This document shows positions 51,101 to 62,929 of a stretch of 64,000 nt of DNA, piece by piece. The position numbers and the translations under genes are program-made. The stretch comes from Coemansia sp. RSA 487 (Eukaryota > Kickxellomycota > Kickxellomycetes > Kickxellales > Kickxellaceae), in the NCBI GenBank assembly GCA_027577595.1, contig JANBRJ010000091.1, forward strand, positions 1 to 64,000, read 5' to 3'. Positions within the stretch are counted from its first letter, which is position 1; each line of letters starts with the position of its first letter. The notes beneath the pieces are model-generated. The model saw only the letters and a program-made list of their open reading frames with translations, did not search any database and had not been told where the DNA came from.

Positions 51101-54100
51101 GTAAAGATGCGCATGTGTATGTGGACGTGGTTGCAATGATGCGTGCACCGCCTGAGAGAAGCCGCTTCAGTATGTGTGCGCCAATCGATCCCTTGCTGCA
51201 TCCTGTTATCAGCGCGATTTTGCCCGCGAATGAAACGCCAGGTGTTAGGAACTCGTGCAAACATGAATGGTATGTGGCGGTAAGTGATTCAGAGTACTCC
51301 CAGTTGTGCGATTCGGGTGATTTGGAGCGCAAGTGAACCAGTGGCGGCCACGAGTTGCTCAAATAGCAAGAGCTGCTGCTTACGGTTTCCAAATATTGCG
51401 AAAACAAAGGGTGGTCGAGTTCGCGAAAAACAGGGGCTTTGTCCTTGGCAACGAGACATTGGTCTCTGATAAGACATGCCAGGCTCCGTGCGTTTCCAAC
51501 GTTGCTTGAGAGCGTCAAGGCGGTGACGAACCTTAGCAATCCATCGTCAGCACGGTTAGCCAAGGCCAAGATCCTGGCGGCTTGATTGTGGATTGGCTGG
51601 TCAGGATTGTTGGTGGCCTCGTGTATCAGACACAGGGCGTCCTCCCGTGCCCAGTTCCAATACGAATCAAAGCACCGCGCCTTGCGCTTGTCGAAGAGCG
51701 GGCGAATGCCGCCGATAAACTCGGTACCCAGCTCGTCTTGTAGCTCCGCTACTTGGTGCTGCAACCCAGCTGCTTTTCTCTCTTCTGTCTCGTATAGCCG
51801 ATGGCCCTGGCGCAAGTCAAGCCCAAGGTACCGTGCATACGCTTCAAGCTTGTCGTTGGCCAACCTCCTTCCCTCAGCAGTGCTGCTTTCTGCATCTGCC
51901 TTGAGTTGGTGGCTCCGTGCTGGCTTTGCCGAGGACGATAAGGACGACGGTTTTATTAGAGATGCGTAGGAGATGCCGGCGTTCTCGGCAAACACCTTGA
52001 CTACAGAGTGCATCCACTTGCGTGCGGCTGGGATGCCGCCCAGCCTGGTTGTAGGCTCCATAGTCAGCGCCGTAAGAAGCACCCCATCCTGCACATGCCT
52101 TTGCTTAAGCTTCCCTCCAAACTCGTCTGCAAGAGCTGTACGAAAGGCGGATTGCGAAAAGGCGCCCGGCATTTTGTTGCTAAACAGCCGTGCCACCTGC
52201 ATCGTCGTATGTTTGCCACTGAGCTGGCTTCCAGTAAACGAAGCACCTATTATTTGTGCTAGCTGGGCCAATGTAAGCTCGTCCGGCTGGTCAGGAACGG
52301 TTGCAGCCAGATCCGCCGCACTCCTGGCTTCCCCAGTGGTGAACTCTTTGAGCAAATCGCCCAGAATCTCATTCTGCAGCGTTGATTTCCCGCCTGTCAG
52401 CTCACGCACAGTTTGTGTGCCATGCACCGATGCAAGCGGCACACGGAGCTTTTGCGCAATGGTGGCGCAGATAATGTCCAGCGCAGTTAACGGCACGTCG
52501 ACTGGCGGGCCACCATCAATGTCGATGGTTTCGGGATCTTCTGGGTCTGATTCGGACGGAGCAATGCACTCTAATGGCAGCAGCTCAGCAGGTGCGGTTG
52601 TTTCCTTGGGACTTGCATCTTCCTCAGGATCCTGGTAAAAGACTGTCGATTCGTTGCTTAGCACATGGAGCACCGAGACTTGGCTATCGAGTCCAAGGAG
52701 CGCCAGCGTGCCTTCGGCCATCCTGCAAAGCGTCGAGTTTGGCCCGATCTCTATGAGCTGTCGGGCACCCAGCTCTGCAAATAGCTTGCGTTGCGTTTCG
52801 ATCCACAGAACAGGGGACGCAAACTGATACGACAGGAGCTCAATAACCAGCAATCGCGCTAGCCTAGAAACCTCTTGCTTGTTCTCGAATAAATACGATT
52901 CGTCTTCTTCGCATGATGGCCACTTGGAAAGCTCATCAGCGATTACGGGCGACTCTGTTACTCTGTACATCAGCTCAAAGTACTCGCGGGACACGTCAAA
53001 TGTTGTAGCTGTGAGGTTCGGAATGTAGCGCCCGATAAGCGAAGCGGTATCGACTTTTGTTTCGCGGATCATCCTATGGATGCACGCCCGGAACTGAGCA
53101 GCTCCTGGAAGCAGATGGCTGGAGTGGAAGGGCACGTCAATGCCAGGGATCGGAATAGTTGCACATCCACGCTTGATCTCATCGCCTTTCAAGGTGCCAT
53201 GCAACCGGGCAACCATATCAGCAACGATTTGCTTGCCTTTGGATCCACCAACACTGAGATGTGTTTCGTGAATAAAGTCAAGCACCATTCCCAGCATCTG
53301 TAGCTGCGTGCGCGTGCCAGCCACAACGTACTGATATCCCTGGACATTGTAGTTGACTATCTCCAGCAAGTCACTGGAGGCTTGGCGGATAACGCCGATA
53401 ACATACTGTAAGCAGCTTTCAGTAAATCCGTGCGATACTCGTGAAGGATTGGCGGCCACCAGCGCAAAATCGGAGCCACCCATTGGGTCTCTTCCAACTA
53501 TCGATTGCATTGTCATCCCGCGGATAAACGTAATATCGACGATATCCTCAAGCGTCATGATTCCACAGGCAGCCAGCGCGCCGTACTCGCCCAGTGAATG
53601 GCCTGCAATAAGCGCCCTTTCGTCAAACACGCCACGGGAGCGCATCTCTTCGGCCATCGCCACATCAAAAAGCATAATTGCGGGTTGCGCAAACTGCGTG
53701 GCATTCAGCAGTCCTGTGGGTGAGCGAAACGTATACGACCTATTGTCAGGGTTTGCAATCTCGGGAAACTGCGCATAGTTTTCACGGATCCTCATTCCAC
53801 TTGGCGTATTGTTAAAGTACACTGTGTATTCTTTTGGGTTGTCGCGAATAATGTCGACGATTGAGAACCCGAACCGCTCTCTCATGTGTTGATCTGCACG
53901 GTCGTATACAGAGCGTACGACATGGGACCGACTATACCACTCCAGCCCCATCCCGACCTCCTGCGACCCTTGCCCTGTGAATACATACACTGTGCGTGGC
54001 TGCTCCACACGCGCTGTGCATTCTAGCACCAGAGCACCTGTGGCTATGTTGCGTGTGTAGCCGCGGATGACTATTTGGCCATCGCTCATCCCGGCACGCA

Positions 54101-57100
54101 CCATCTGTATCTCTAGCGTGTCGCCCGGATATACTAGCCCCGTGAGCTGGGCATTGAAGCTTTGCATGCGCTCAGCGTTGCCCTGAGCCATGTGCAGCTC
54201 GATCAGTTGGCGCACCGAAGAACACGTCCATAGCCCCTGCATCACGGGTCCTGGGAGCCCTGCAAGATCTGCAAAGTACTCGCTGGTGTTGTGCGGGTTA
54301 TGATCGCCCGAGACGCTAGCAAAAGCGTGTGCCTCAGAGTCAGGCACAGTTACTGTGTCTTTGACAAGAACAGTGGTGCCAGAAAAATCCGCTTTGGCGC
54401 TCATCTGGTGCTTGTGGCTATCCAAGAACGCAATTACCGGGTTGCCCAAAGATGCGCCCTCCTCGTAGTCAACCATGCCAATGTGCGGCCGCTCATGGAG
54501 CCCCAGTACAAGATGCACGGTTCCCTTGGTTGCTGCGTGCAAATACGCGCCGGTTGGGCTGAGCACGTACTCTGAATGTAAATGGAATTCCAGCGTGTCT
54601 CCAGGCTTTGTTCGTCGTTTCCTTTTGTTCGGCTCGTCGTTGTAGTAGAACCATTCTTTGGATTCAAGGACTTTGAGTATGTCGCTTGCGATATTATCGA
54701 TAGTGACCACTGGCTCGTCGACCCGACGGAAACAAGCGCCTGGGTGCTCAGTGTTTCTGAATAGAAACGTCGCCCTTATTTCGGCGCACTTTCTCGATGT
54801 TCCACAACGAAATACATCGGATACCGCAACCACTTGCTTGCCAACCCGCGGGATTGTTTTGATTTCATCGACCCGCGATACTATATCCAGCTCATCTTCT
54901 GCAGCCAGAAAGGCGCAATCACTACCGCATTTTTCGACAGAGTACTCTGTTTGCACCATGTCGAGCAATCCTGGGCTGACGCACACGTCGGTCAGAATGC
55001 GGAACACGCCGGGAAGTGCTTCAATGGCCAGCATATCGAGCGACATGTCCTTTGCTACAGGAACCCTTTGCTGGATATACGTCAGTGGATACGAGCTGTC
55101 GCTTCTAGCTGTGGCAACAGCTGGAGTCTGAGTGTTCGTTCCATGGCGCCATATATCGCTGTAAAAGCTTGTAATGCGGTCATCGCGGCCCTCCATTACT
55201 TCATGGATCGGTGCAACAGGCGTTGATGCATTATACAGATACTTTAGAACCAGTGCGCTGGATCTGTGTGGCAGAACAAGTGTTATTTTACACTCGTCTT
55301 CCAGCGTAAGCGATAGCTCCAGCGCAGTTGGCGCCGAGCTGTTCCACACCTGCACGGACAGAGGCATCTTGCTGTTTGTGTGGTCGGTAGTTACAGAAAC
55401 AGTGCGCCCGTACCTTGGTCGCAGCAGCCGGCTAATGTAGTTGTCAGTGTGTCTCTTGTTTTGAACAATCACGGGGTTGGTAAGAATAGTAAAGAGCCAG
55501 TTGTTTGTAGAGCCACCAGATAGAGCTCGATGCCATGCGCTGGTGCTTGGAAGTATACCTGGATTATAGAGTGGCAGCTGGTATGTGCGCTCGGACAATG
55601 AATGGCAGATGACTGTGTTGTAGTTCAGTAAAGCGAAGGAGTCAACATCCAGAGTGTCATCCGTAGGTAGATCCGTGTCAGTTTCTGATATCTGTTGCAC
55701 CAAGCCATTATAGATACCGTCCATTATATTCTTGACTGGCTCGTTTTTAATAAGCGAGTACTGCACAGAAACAGGGCCCTGGCTGATCAACACACGTTGC
55801 GCTGCGTCGTCCGATCCATTGCTACACACAGAGCCAAGGTCCTCGCATTGCCATTCAGTATCGCGCATCAGATAATCGGCAAAATCAGCATCAAGGACTG
55901 GAACAAAGGGAACAGCCTTTTGCCCAGGCCTCTTGCACAAGTAGATGAAATACATGATATCTGCTGATGCGAGCAGCTGCCTATGTGCATCCGGGTAAGC
56001 CAGCCTTACAGCTGCAATCTCATCAAAAACAGCGTCATCGTATACTACGCCTTGCTTGCGCTCTGCCTTAAACGATTGCTCCGCATTATGTAGCCGCATA
56101 GATGTACGTTGAACGAATTTGGCCACAAAGTTGCGGTACGTCGGGTGGATCCAGCGCTGCTCCTTTGCCACGTACATCAGGTCGACCAGCCGTTCAATCA
56201 CCTGGATGTACGTCATATCCGACAGTTCGACATACTTTGAGTCGCTGCCAAGCCCGAGCTGGCCAAACCACGGTCGCATGTAATCGGCACACAGTCCACG
56301 CACAATCCAGTCCCGGTTTGTCCGTAACACGTTTGCCAGTTTGTCATGCGGCTGCGACAGAACTATTGTGCTCAATTTATGGCAAAGCATTGCCGCACGG
56401 TTGGCCACCACGTGTACAGGCTGTCCACGCTCATTGCAAATAGAAACAATCCCACCACAAACAGCAGCGCTACCCTCTCCGAACAGCGCAAGCATGTCGT
56501 ATGGATCCAAGCCGGATGCCTCAATGATAAGCTGCTTGGCCGCATCGTCCATATCCGATTCGCTTGAAACCATTATACGCGAACACAGCATGATTCCGTC
56601 AAAAGGCATATAGGGCCTATTAAACATTGCACCCCAAGAACCCGTCAGATATGGCATAATCCCGTCGGCGTTGCCAAACCCCGAGTTTGCAACAAGAACA
56701 ACATTGCTTTGGGCACGAATCAACTTGTATGCCTCAACAAGTAACGGAATATGGAACTCCTCAAACGAATGAACCCCACCGCAACGCCCTCCTGTCCACT
56801 GGAGCATGATAGGAAAGCTGGGACACGATTGTGCAATTTTTAGCGTGTTTTCTATGTCGCTGACACTTGTTGCTCGGAGCGCAACATACCTTATGCCAGC
56901 GCTATCGAGCATCGCAATGTCGGTAGTCGTAATACTATTGTCAACGCATACGCCGATTATCGGAAGTTGGTTTTGCTGGCGCAGACGGGCAACCGTGCGC
57001 AGCTGCCACTTGCTTTGCTCATTGCCGCCCTTATAATTAGAATGGCGGCAGCTCACAGTTATTCCGTGTCCAGGCGGGATGGTGTCGGCAAGGCAAGTAA

Positions 57101-58606
57101 TCCGCGCAGCAAGCTCGTCGCTAGACAAAGCATCATCGACTGAGAGCTCTGCGTGGTAGCCAGCACGGGCAACAGCAGCAATGAAAGCAACGTTTCTTGT
57201 GGTTGGAGCTGTCGCTCCAATAAATACTGGTGGCAAGCCAATAAGATCAGTCAGTCTTGTGCGCACGTGCAATGCAGCAATCTTGGGCTCAAATTGAGTG
57301 CGCCAGCAGCTGCTGTCGCTGATTGGACAATTTGACAAATCATCGCTTTTCAGCTGGATGCCTCTGCCCTGAATGTTGAGGATCGTTTGTTCGCGCAATG
57401 GCATTGGGCCGCCACTGGGACTAAAATCAACAATCCTCAAAACACCATCCTCTTCCTTTGGCAGTGTGCTTGGCCAGTCGACTGGTTGGGTGTAAATATA
57501 CTCGGCAATAGTTCTTGTCAGATCAAGATCGGAAGTGGTTTTCATACCAGCAAATATGTTGTTGGTACTATTGGTGAAGGCTCTGATACCGGAGAAGAAG
57601 GGAATATCATTAATATCGAATAGCCAGCCCTTGGAAGCAGCGTATGCCATATGCTGCTCAACGACATTTTCTCCAAGAAGATAGCCGCAGTGCAATGGCG
57701 CATGGATGTAAGGGTGGAACGCGATAGTAGCGTCTGGCTTGCGCTGGTGGAACGGAATGCTGGACTGGTCCGTTTTCCCCGTTGCAGCCAGCTTTTGACG
57801 AACACGCTTGATAAAATGAGCCAAGGTGGTAGCAGACTCACCAGAGCAGGTGAACTGAAAGTTATCAACATCTACCGAAGCAAGATGGATAGCATTGGTG
57901 CCCTTGAAGGCGTTGTACTTTTTAAGCACACTATCCACAGAAAACTGCGGCACTCCGCGCACCGAAGCCATTGCAGATTCTTCAGCACCAATAGCTGATG
58001 CCTTTTTGAAAGCCATTGTAATACAGCCGGTGAGAAGCAAAGTGCCAAGCGCAGTCTTTGATACAGTCTCAAACTGGTGGGTCATGCTGTCGCCTGGTGT
58101 AAAAGAAGCAGCTGCCATCGCAACGATAACTCCTAGACTGTGTCCAGCAAATGCTACAATATTCAAGCTGACAATGTTTACATTTAGCTTTAAATCTTCT
58201 CTTTCAATATTTTTTTTTGTAGAAAAGGAGAGCGGTGAGGTTTACCTTTAAAGTGGCTGTGAATATCGTCGCTTTGGCTAAATTGGATACCAAACTTGAG
58301 GAAGCGGACAAGCTGCAACAAACCAACTAACACAGCGTTTGCAGGTGCAGTATCAAGATACTTTGCATCCGGTGGATGATGCATCCAGCTACCCACATCA
58401 AACCCGAGCGGAAACAGATGAGCAACGCGTGAGTCCCTTGATTCGGAAACAAGAAAGGCAGACATTTTGGAAACATAGTCTGAAACTCGGATGCAATCGG
58501 ATGACGATATGATATCGGACAGCTGCTGAAGACACTTACTACCAGAACAGGAGCCAAGAGGTCCGGCAAAAATTGCCATTGAACAATCAAGTTTAGAAAT
58601 ATCCAT
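48135..58606 (-). CDS. Single-chain fungal type I fatty acid synthase (fused beta-alpha), without PPT domain
   Basis: About 3,480 residues in two exons, in the order of yeast Fas1 followed by Fas2. The acetyltransferase region is split by the intron, with GHSLG at 58129-58148. The enoyl reductase follows (QWTGGRCGGVHSFEE, about 56757-56806), then a hot-dog dehydratase (GDHNPHN, about 54288-54305) and the malonyl/palmitoyl transferase (GHSLGEYGAL, about 53575-53604). The ACP has the phosphopantetheine Ser in GGKSTLQNEILGDL (codon 52383-52385). The ketoreductase has YGESK and the ketosynthase has Cys in MGGCGTS (codon 49380-49382), with His in SFHGTGT and GHPKG. It ends LLNPLARAHYNHETNEYVF, exactly where yeast Fas2 continues into its phosphopantetheinyl transferase domain, which is absent. 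Yeast DH Asp1559 is kept, but the position of His1564 is Asn. Yeast Fas1 also has about 150 residues before its AT that are missing here. It may be the main synthase or an accessory lipid/polyketide starter synthase. Confidence 0.88.
48867..48893 (-). repeat. AAC run encoding nine Asn in the synthase
   Basis: Nine AAC codons lie in the variable loop of the ketosynthase region (after DTLIP), at a place where fungal synthases differ in length and composition. The reading frame is kept. Confidence 0.85.
58199..58245 (-). other. Proposed intron near the 5' end of the synthase gene
   Basis: The first exon (58246-58606) matches the N-terminal part of the fungal synthase acetyltransferase up to DDIHSHFK and ends one base into a codon at GTAAAC. 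The long frame resumes in another phase before AFAGHSLG. A 47-base intron ending at 58199 (GAAAGAG) joins them in phase; an end at 58196 (GAGAAG, 50 bases) also works. The best-looking acceptor by sequence, TTGTCAG at 58168-58174, gives the wrong phase with this donor. The donor is therefore firm and the acceptor uncertain. Confidence 0.6.
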
Positions 58607-58923
58607 TTACTTTTAATAATCAAATATCGCTTGCTGAGAAAAATAAGAGCAGAGGTTATAAAGAAAGAGTAAAGCAGAGCGAAACCGACAACATTTTATT
58701 CTGGTTTAGCAATGTAGAGAGGCTGGTTGGAGTTGTATTTATCTATTAGTACTAGTACACCTTTAGGCCAAAACAAGAATGATGTAGGAGAAAAGGTGAC
58801 AAAAAATGGCGGCTTTAATTAATCTGATCAGGTGCGTGTTTCTTGGAGCCAGAACAAAGGCAAAAAATAAAGGAGGCGCTTTGGAAATGCAGTACAAAAT
58901 ATGAGAGGCGTGCGAGCTGAAAA
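58607..58923. other. Spacer between RNase T2 and the synthase gene
   Basis: 317 bases with the synthase promoter (minus strand) and the RNase T2 3' flank. It is AT-rich; no element was recognised beyond short A/T runs. Confidence 0.5.
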
Positions 58924-59736
58924 CTAAGACTTGCGCTGGTAGCTGATGCGCTTAGGGCACGTGTCTGTGCCCCATGGATCCACTGGATAGTAGCGGTCGC
59001 GGCCCATGACCTTGAACCACAGCCAAACCTCCTGCATCCTTCGGCCCCTGCATTTGACGTTCGGCTCGACTCCCCATGCCGCACGAATGGCATCCTTGAA
59101 CTGCGTCAGTGTATAGGTGTTTTTGGGGCGGCGGCCCGACTCGGGCTCTGTCGGCACAATGCCCGAGCTGTTCAGCGCCTTGTATATATCGTAGTGCGCG
59201 CGGAGGTCAAGCACCTTGCGGAAGTACTCGGAAACCTCCTGCTGCGGCCTGTATGACTCGGGGTCGTAGCAGTGTGGCTGGAGCGTGGTTACACATGTGC
59301 CGTGCTTGACCCATTCGTGCGTCCAGAACCAGTTGTTGTCGCCCTTGTTGGACGGCCAGTAGGTGTTCATATCTTCATATAGCTTGGCGTCTGGGCCGTG
59401 CTCGATGATGGAGCTGACGTTCGTGTAGGAGCGGAAGCTGTCGCAGCCGCCGCCAGGCAGCTGCTTGCCCTTGCATGTGTCGGGCCACAGCCCGTGCACG
59501 GTAAAGGCATCGCTGGGCCCGTACCTGGAGTCCCACTGTAGAGCCATGACGAGAAGGCCGTTTGTGGGCGAGCAGCACGAGTCCACGGCTGGGCCTTCGC
59601 ATGAAATGGCGTCGATGGGGCAAGTCTGCAAGTCGCGGTAGCCGCCCTTCTGCTCGGGAGGAGACTGCACGACGATGACCGAGGCCGATGCAGCGAGCAT
59701 TGGCGCGCTAAGAATAAAAAGCTTGAGGAAATTCAT
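58924..59736 (-). CDS. Secreted ribonuclease T2
   Basis: RNase T2 enzymes cut single-stranded RNA through a 2',3'-cyclic phosphate, in the secretory pathway, vacuole or outside the cell. The 270-residue protein has a signal peptide (MNFLKLFILSAPMLAASASV). Both conserved active-site segments are present: CAS I FTVHGLWPD with the catalytic His, and CAS II WTHEWVKHGTC with the Glu, Lys and second His. Cys residues sit at the places typical of the family's disulphides (CPIDAISC, DSCC, GTCV, HCYDP). The C-terminus (FKVMGRDRYYPVDPWGTDTC) is a normal T2 end. The start is the ATG at 59736; the frame continues 14 codons upstream without a better signal. Divergent from the PPP4R1-like gene. Confidence 0.96.
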   Translation of the reverse strand: MNFLKLFILSAPMLAASASVIVVQSPPEQKGGYRDLQTCPIDAISCEGPAVDSCCSPTNGLLVMALQWDSRYGPSDAFTVHGLWPDTCKGKQLPGGGCDSFRSYTNVSSIIEHGPDAKLYEDMNTYWPSNKGDNNWFWTHEWVKHGTCVTTLQPHCYDPESYRPQQEVSEYFRKVLDLRAHYDIYKALNSSGIVPTEPESGRRPKNTYTLTQFKDAIRAAWGVEPNVKCRGRRMQEVWLWFKVMGRDRYYPVDPWGTDTCPKRISYQRKS

Positions 59737-60093
59737 TTTTAGAAAAAGAAAATGTGGAAGGTTGCAAAGGGAAGACAAAGAAGGAACGGAATGGAAAGGG
59801 GAAAGAAATCAAAGATGATCGGATGATTTTGTTTGGCTCTTTGAGCCCACCACCAACTAACCACTAGTGGGCCTGAGAGGAGCCAAGCTGTTTGTTAAGG
59901 AGAAAGCGGAAGAGGAAGGGAGACGAGGAGAAGCCCAAGCCAAGCCAAGTCAAGCCAGAGAGAGCATTTCTACCCTTCTTCGTCTTCTCTTGTTTCCAGC
60001 ATGACAGGAATCCAGTTTGTACATTAACCACTCTTATTTTGGTATACCTAATATACTTATTCTTTCCTCCCCCTTCCCCCCTCACTTGTGACT
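59737..60093. promoter_or_regulatory. Divergent promoter between RNase T2 and the PPP4R1-like gene
   Basis: 357 bases between the two starts, with purine-rich sequence on the RNase side and a C-rich pyrimidine tract (60065-60083) just before the proposed PPP4R1 start. No specific factor site was recognised. Confidence 0.5.
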
Positions 60094-62929
60094 ATGGCAG
60101 GTAAGATTCGTAAATAAAGGATGCGTGGTAACCACGAAATTCGCAGGTAAATGGGTTTATTCTAAACAAACAGATGTGTTTATGGATTCAGTAGACTTTG
60201 GATTCGACTGGGATACGGCAGACAATGACCTCCTCGAGCCAATGGTCGAGGACAAGCAGAAGGAGCTTGAAGTCGAGCAGCTCGAACACAAGGAGGAGAA
60301 CCTGGGTCCGTTTGAAGTGTTTTGCCAGCGCGCCGCCAGCGTCTACATATACCAACGCGTCTGGGCCGCCAAGGAGGTGGGGCGGCTACTTACAACCGAA
60401 GAGTCGCACGAAGTGGCGATTGGCGAGCTGATACCGATAGCCAAGCGGCTGGCTGAGGATAACGAGGTGTTTGTGCGCGAGACAATGGCGCAGAACCTGG
60501 AACCCGTTTTGGAGTACTACTATGGCAACCACTGTCGTAGCGGAGAAAATGACGACGATGACTTTGGCGCCTGGCTACACAGAGTGCTGCTGACGCCGCA
60601 TACGTCAGTGTCGCTGCCTACTCAGCGGGCGGTCGTTGCACTCGGAAAGAAGCTGTCCTTTGATACGTACCACACAGAGATTGTGCATGGCGTGATACTG
60701 GGACTTGTGCAGAATCCGGTGCAGCAGCACCTGCAGCGACAGCGGCGACGCACAAAGGACATGGTTGTAAAGAGCCGCATGTCTGATAGCGGAGACAGTA
60801 CAGAAAGCGATGACGATCTGGACATTAGCGCAGTGCTTGAGGAGGAGACCCCAAGCAAGCAGACAATTCAGACCGGCAGCGGGTTCTTTGTGTCGCCCGC
60901 TGACGACGAGGCACGTGTGGAGCAGACACGACGTAAGCTGCTGATGCTGCATATGATACATCTAGTTGCTGCAGAGTTTGGCGCTGCGATGCGGCCGGCG
61001 GTCTTTGTGCCTGTCGTCGAGCGCGCAGCAAAGGACTCTGCGTTTGAGGTGCGGCGCGACGCAGCAGCCGTTCTTGGGTCGCTGGCAAAGGCAGTCTCGG
61101 CCGACCTAGCTATCGATGTACTATTCCCGTGCTTCCAGCGCTTAGCGCAGGACACGATCTGGCAGGTACGTCAAAGCACAGCACGCCATGCGTTGCCAGG
61201 GCTTGCACTGGTGCTTGCTGCACGCACAGGAGCGTTCTGCGAAACTAGTAACGAGGCAGCCGAGCCGTATGCGTACAAGAACCAGATCCAGCGCAGCATC
61301 GCCGACAAGCAGTGGCTGCAGCTGATAGAGCGCCTGACCGGCCCACGCGAGCAGTCGCAGCACGTGCGCGCTGCTGTGTTTGAGTCGATCGGCAGACTTG
61401 CGCTGGCGCTAGTTGACTGTCCGCGATCTCGCGATGCTCTGGTTGCGTTGGTTCTAAGCGACGTGTCGCGAACGCCAAGCCATGGCATTGGCAGTTCGAC
61501 AAGCCTAAGAACCAGCAATGACGACGACAACGACGACTATAATGACGACGAAGGCGATGCCAGCATCAGCATCAGCATCAGCAGCAACAGCAACAGCAAC
61601 AGTAATAGCAGCAACGGAAACATAAATAATGGCCGCCCGCCTGCACGAACCATGCGTGCTGCTGTTACCCGCGACGTCGTTTACCAGTGCGCCTATAATT
61701 TTCCAGCACTGCTAGCCTCGCTTGGGCCGAGTGGATGGGACCGCCTGCGCGACGTCTACATGCAGCTGAGCAAATCCGACCACCACGACGCTCGGCAGAC
61801 GCTCGCCAGCTCGCTACACGAGGTTGCGCGCATACTAGCCGAGAGCAATGACGATGTCAACGGCATAGCCGTCGCGCTGAACGCAACGCGCTTGGCTGCC
61901 AACCGTATATCATCGACTGGTGACGACAGGCGTCATCGTGGAGGTATCGGCTCTAGTCCAATGTCGACGTATAGCGCGGACCTGGAGAGTGTGCTCTGCC
62001 TGTTTCTGATCGACGCACCAGATATTAAAATGGCGGCTCTGCGAAACCTGGGCGACGCATTGGCTTGGCTGACACCTGCCAGCCGCGTACGCTGCTTGCC
62101 GATGATAATGCAAGTGTTTAAGCACGACGGCAAGCAGTGGCGGACGCGTGAGATGATGGCCTGCCAGCTCGTCAAACTATGCCAGCTTTTTCCTGCATCC
62201 ACCGTTGTCAGCAGTCTGTTGCCGCTAGCTGTCGAATGGGCGCATGATCCGGTTGCCGGCGTGCGTGCTGCTGTGGCTCCAGCATTCCCGATCGTATTCG
62301 AGCTGACTAAACTCGACCCGTCGACACAGGTGCGTTTTTTCGAAACTGTCATCTCCTTTTCGCATGCTGCGTCTTTTCGCGGCCGCCTGTTTTTTGTGGA
62401 GATCTGTGCGGCGCTGCTGGCTCATGATCAGGACCCGGAGGCAGATCCAGTCGACTTTGACCAGTTCTTTTTGCCGTCGCTGGCTGCGTTGGCTGCCGAT
62501 CGCGTTGCCAATGTGCGCATTGCACTGGCACGGCTAGTCCGCCGTATGTTAGAGAACCGCGAGCGTCGCCACAGCGTATCAGTTTCGCTAAGCGAGATAA
62601 AGGACAATGTAGGCACAGCGGCTTCTTCTGTGACAAAAGCTCAGGCCCACCGCTCAGTAGACTCGATGCCCCGGCGGCGTGCTAGACGCAACACTACTCC
62701 CATGCGTGCCCATCTACTAGCAACCATGCTCCAGCAGCTGAGTAGCGACAAGGACAGGGACGTTCAAGACATTATTTCGTCTGTGAAAAAGGCTTCGCCC
62801 AAAAAAACCACCAGCAACACTCCTTCAAATGTCACCAGTGACAATATGAACAACAGTCAGCCTTCACTAGTGCGGTTCCCGCAACTGTCTGATGAGACAT
62901 CTGCAGTCTCCCTACCAGAGACTTTATAA
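60094..62929 (+). CDS. PPP4R1-like HEAT-repeat phosphatase regulatory subunit
   Basis: The protein resembles the regulatory subunit R1 of protein phosphatase 4 (PP2A-like HEAT-repeat scaffolds). Conserved parts are the N-terminal LGPFEVFCQRAASVYIYQRV and the repeat-like segments LIPIAKRLAEDNEVFVRETM, VVERAAKDSAFEVRRDAAAV, CFQRLAQDTIWQVRQSTARH, LGDALAWLTPASRVRCLPMI and LPLAVEWAHDPVAGVRAAVA. Acidic/Ser low-complexity inserts lie near residues 210-235 and 450-490; the latter has runs of Ser-Asn encoded by AGC/AAC repeats at 61560-61605. I propose a seven-base first exon (ATGGCAG, 60094-60100) joined to 60174, giving MADVFMDSVDFGFDWD and about 920 residues in all. Without the intron the first in-frame ATG is 60182. 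It probably directs PP4/PP2A-type phosphatase to targets. Confidence 0.78.
60101..60173 (+). other. Proposed 73-base intron after a 7-base first exon
   Basis: It starts GTAAG right after ATGGCAG and ends AAACAAACAG, with a branch-like TTCTAAAC 12 bases before the end. Joining the flanks is in phase (GCA, GAT, GTG, TTT, ATG). The intervening frame on the genomic strand has no ATG before 60182, which supports splicing. Confidence 0.6.

Noticed and set aside
49178-58251. Numerous plus-strand frames of 60-220 codons inside the synthase gene
   Set aside because: Antisense shadows of a GC-balanced 10-kb gene; composition mirrors the sense codons.
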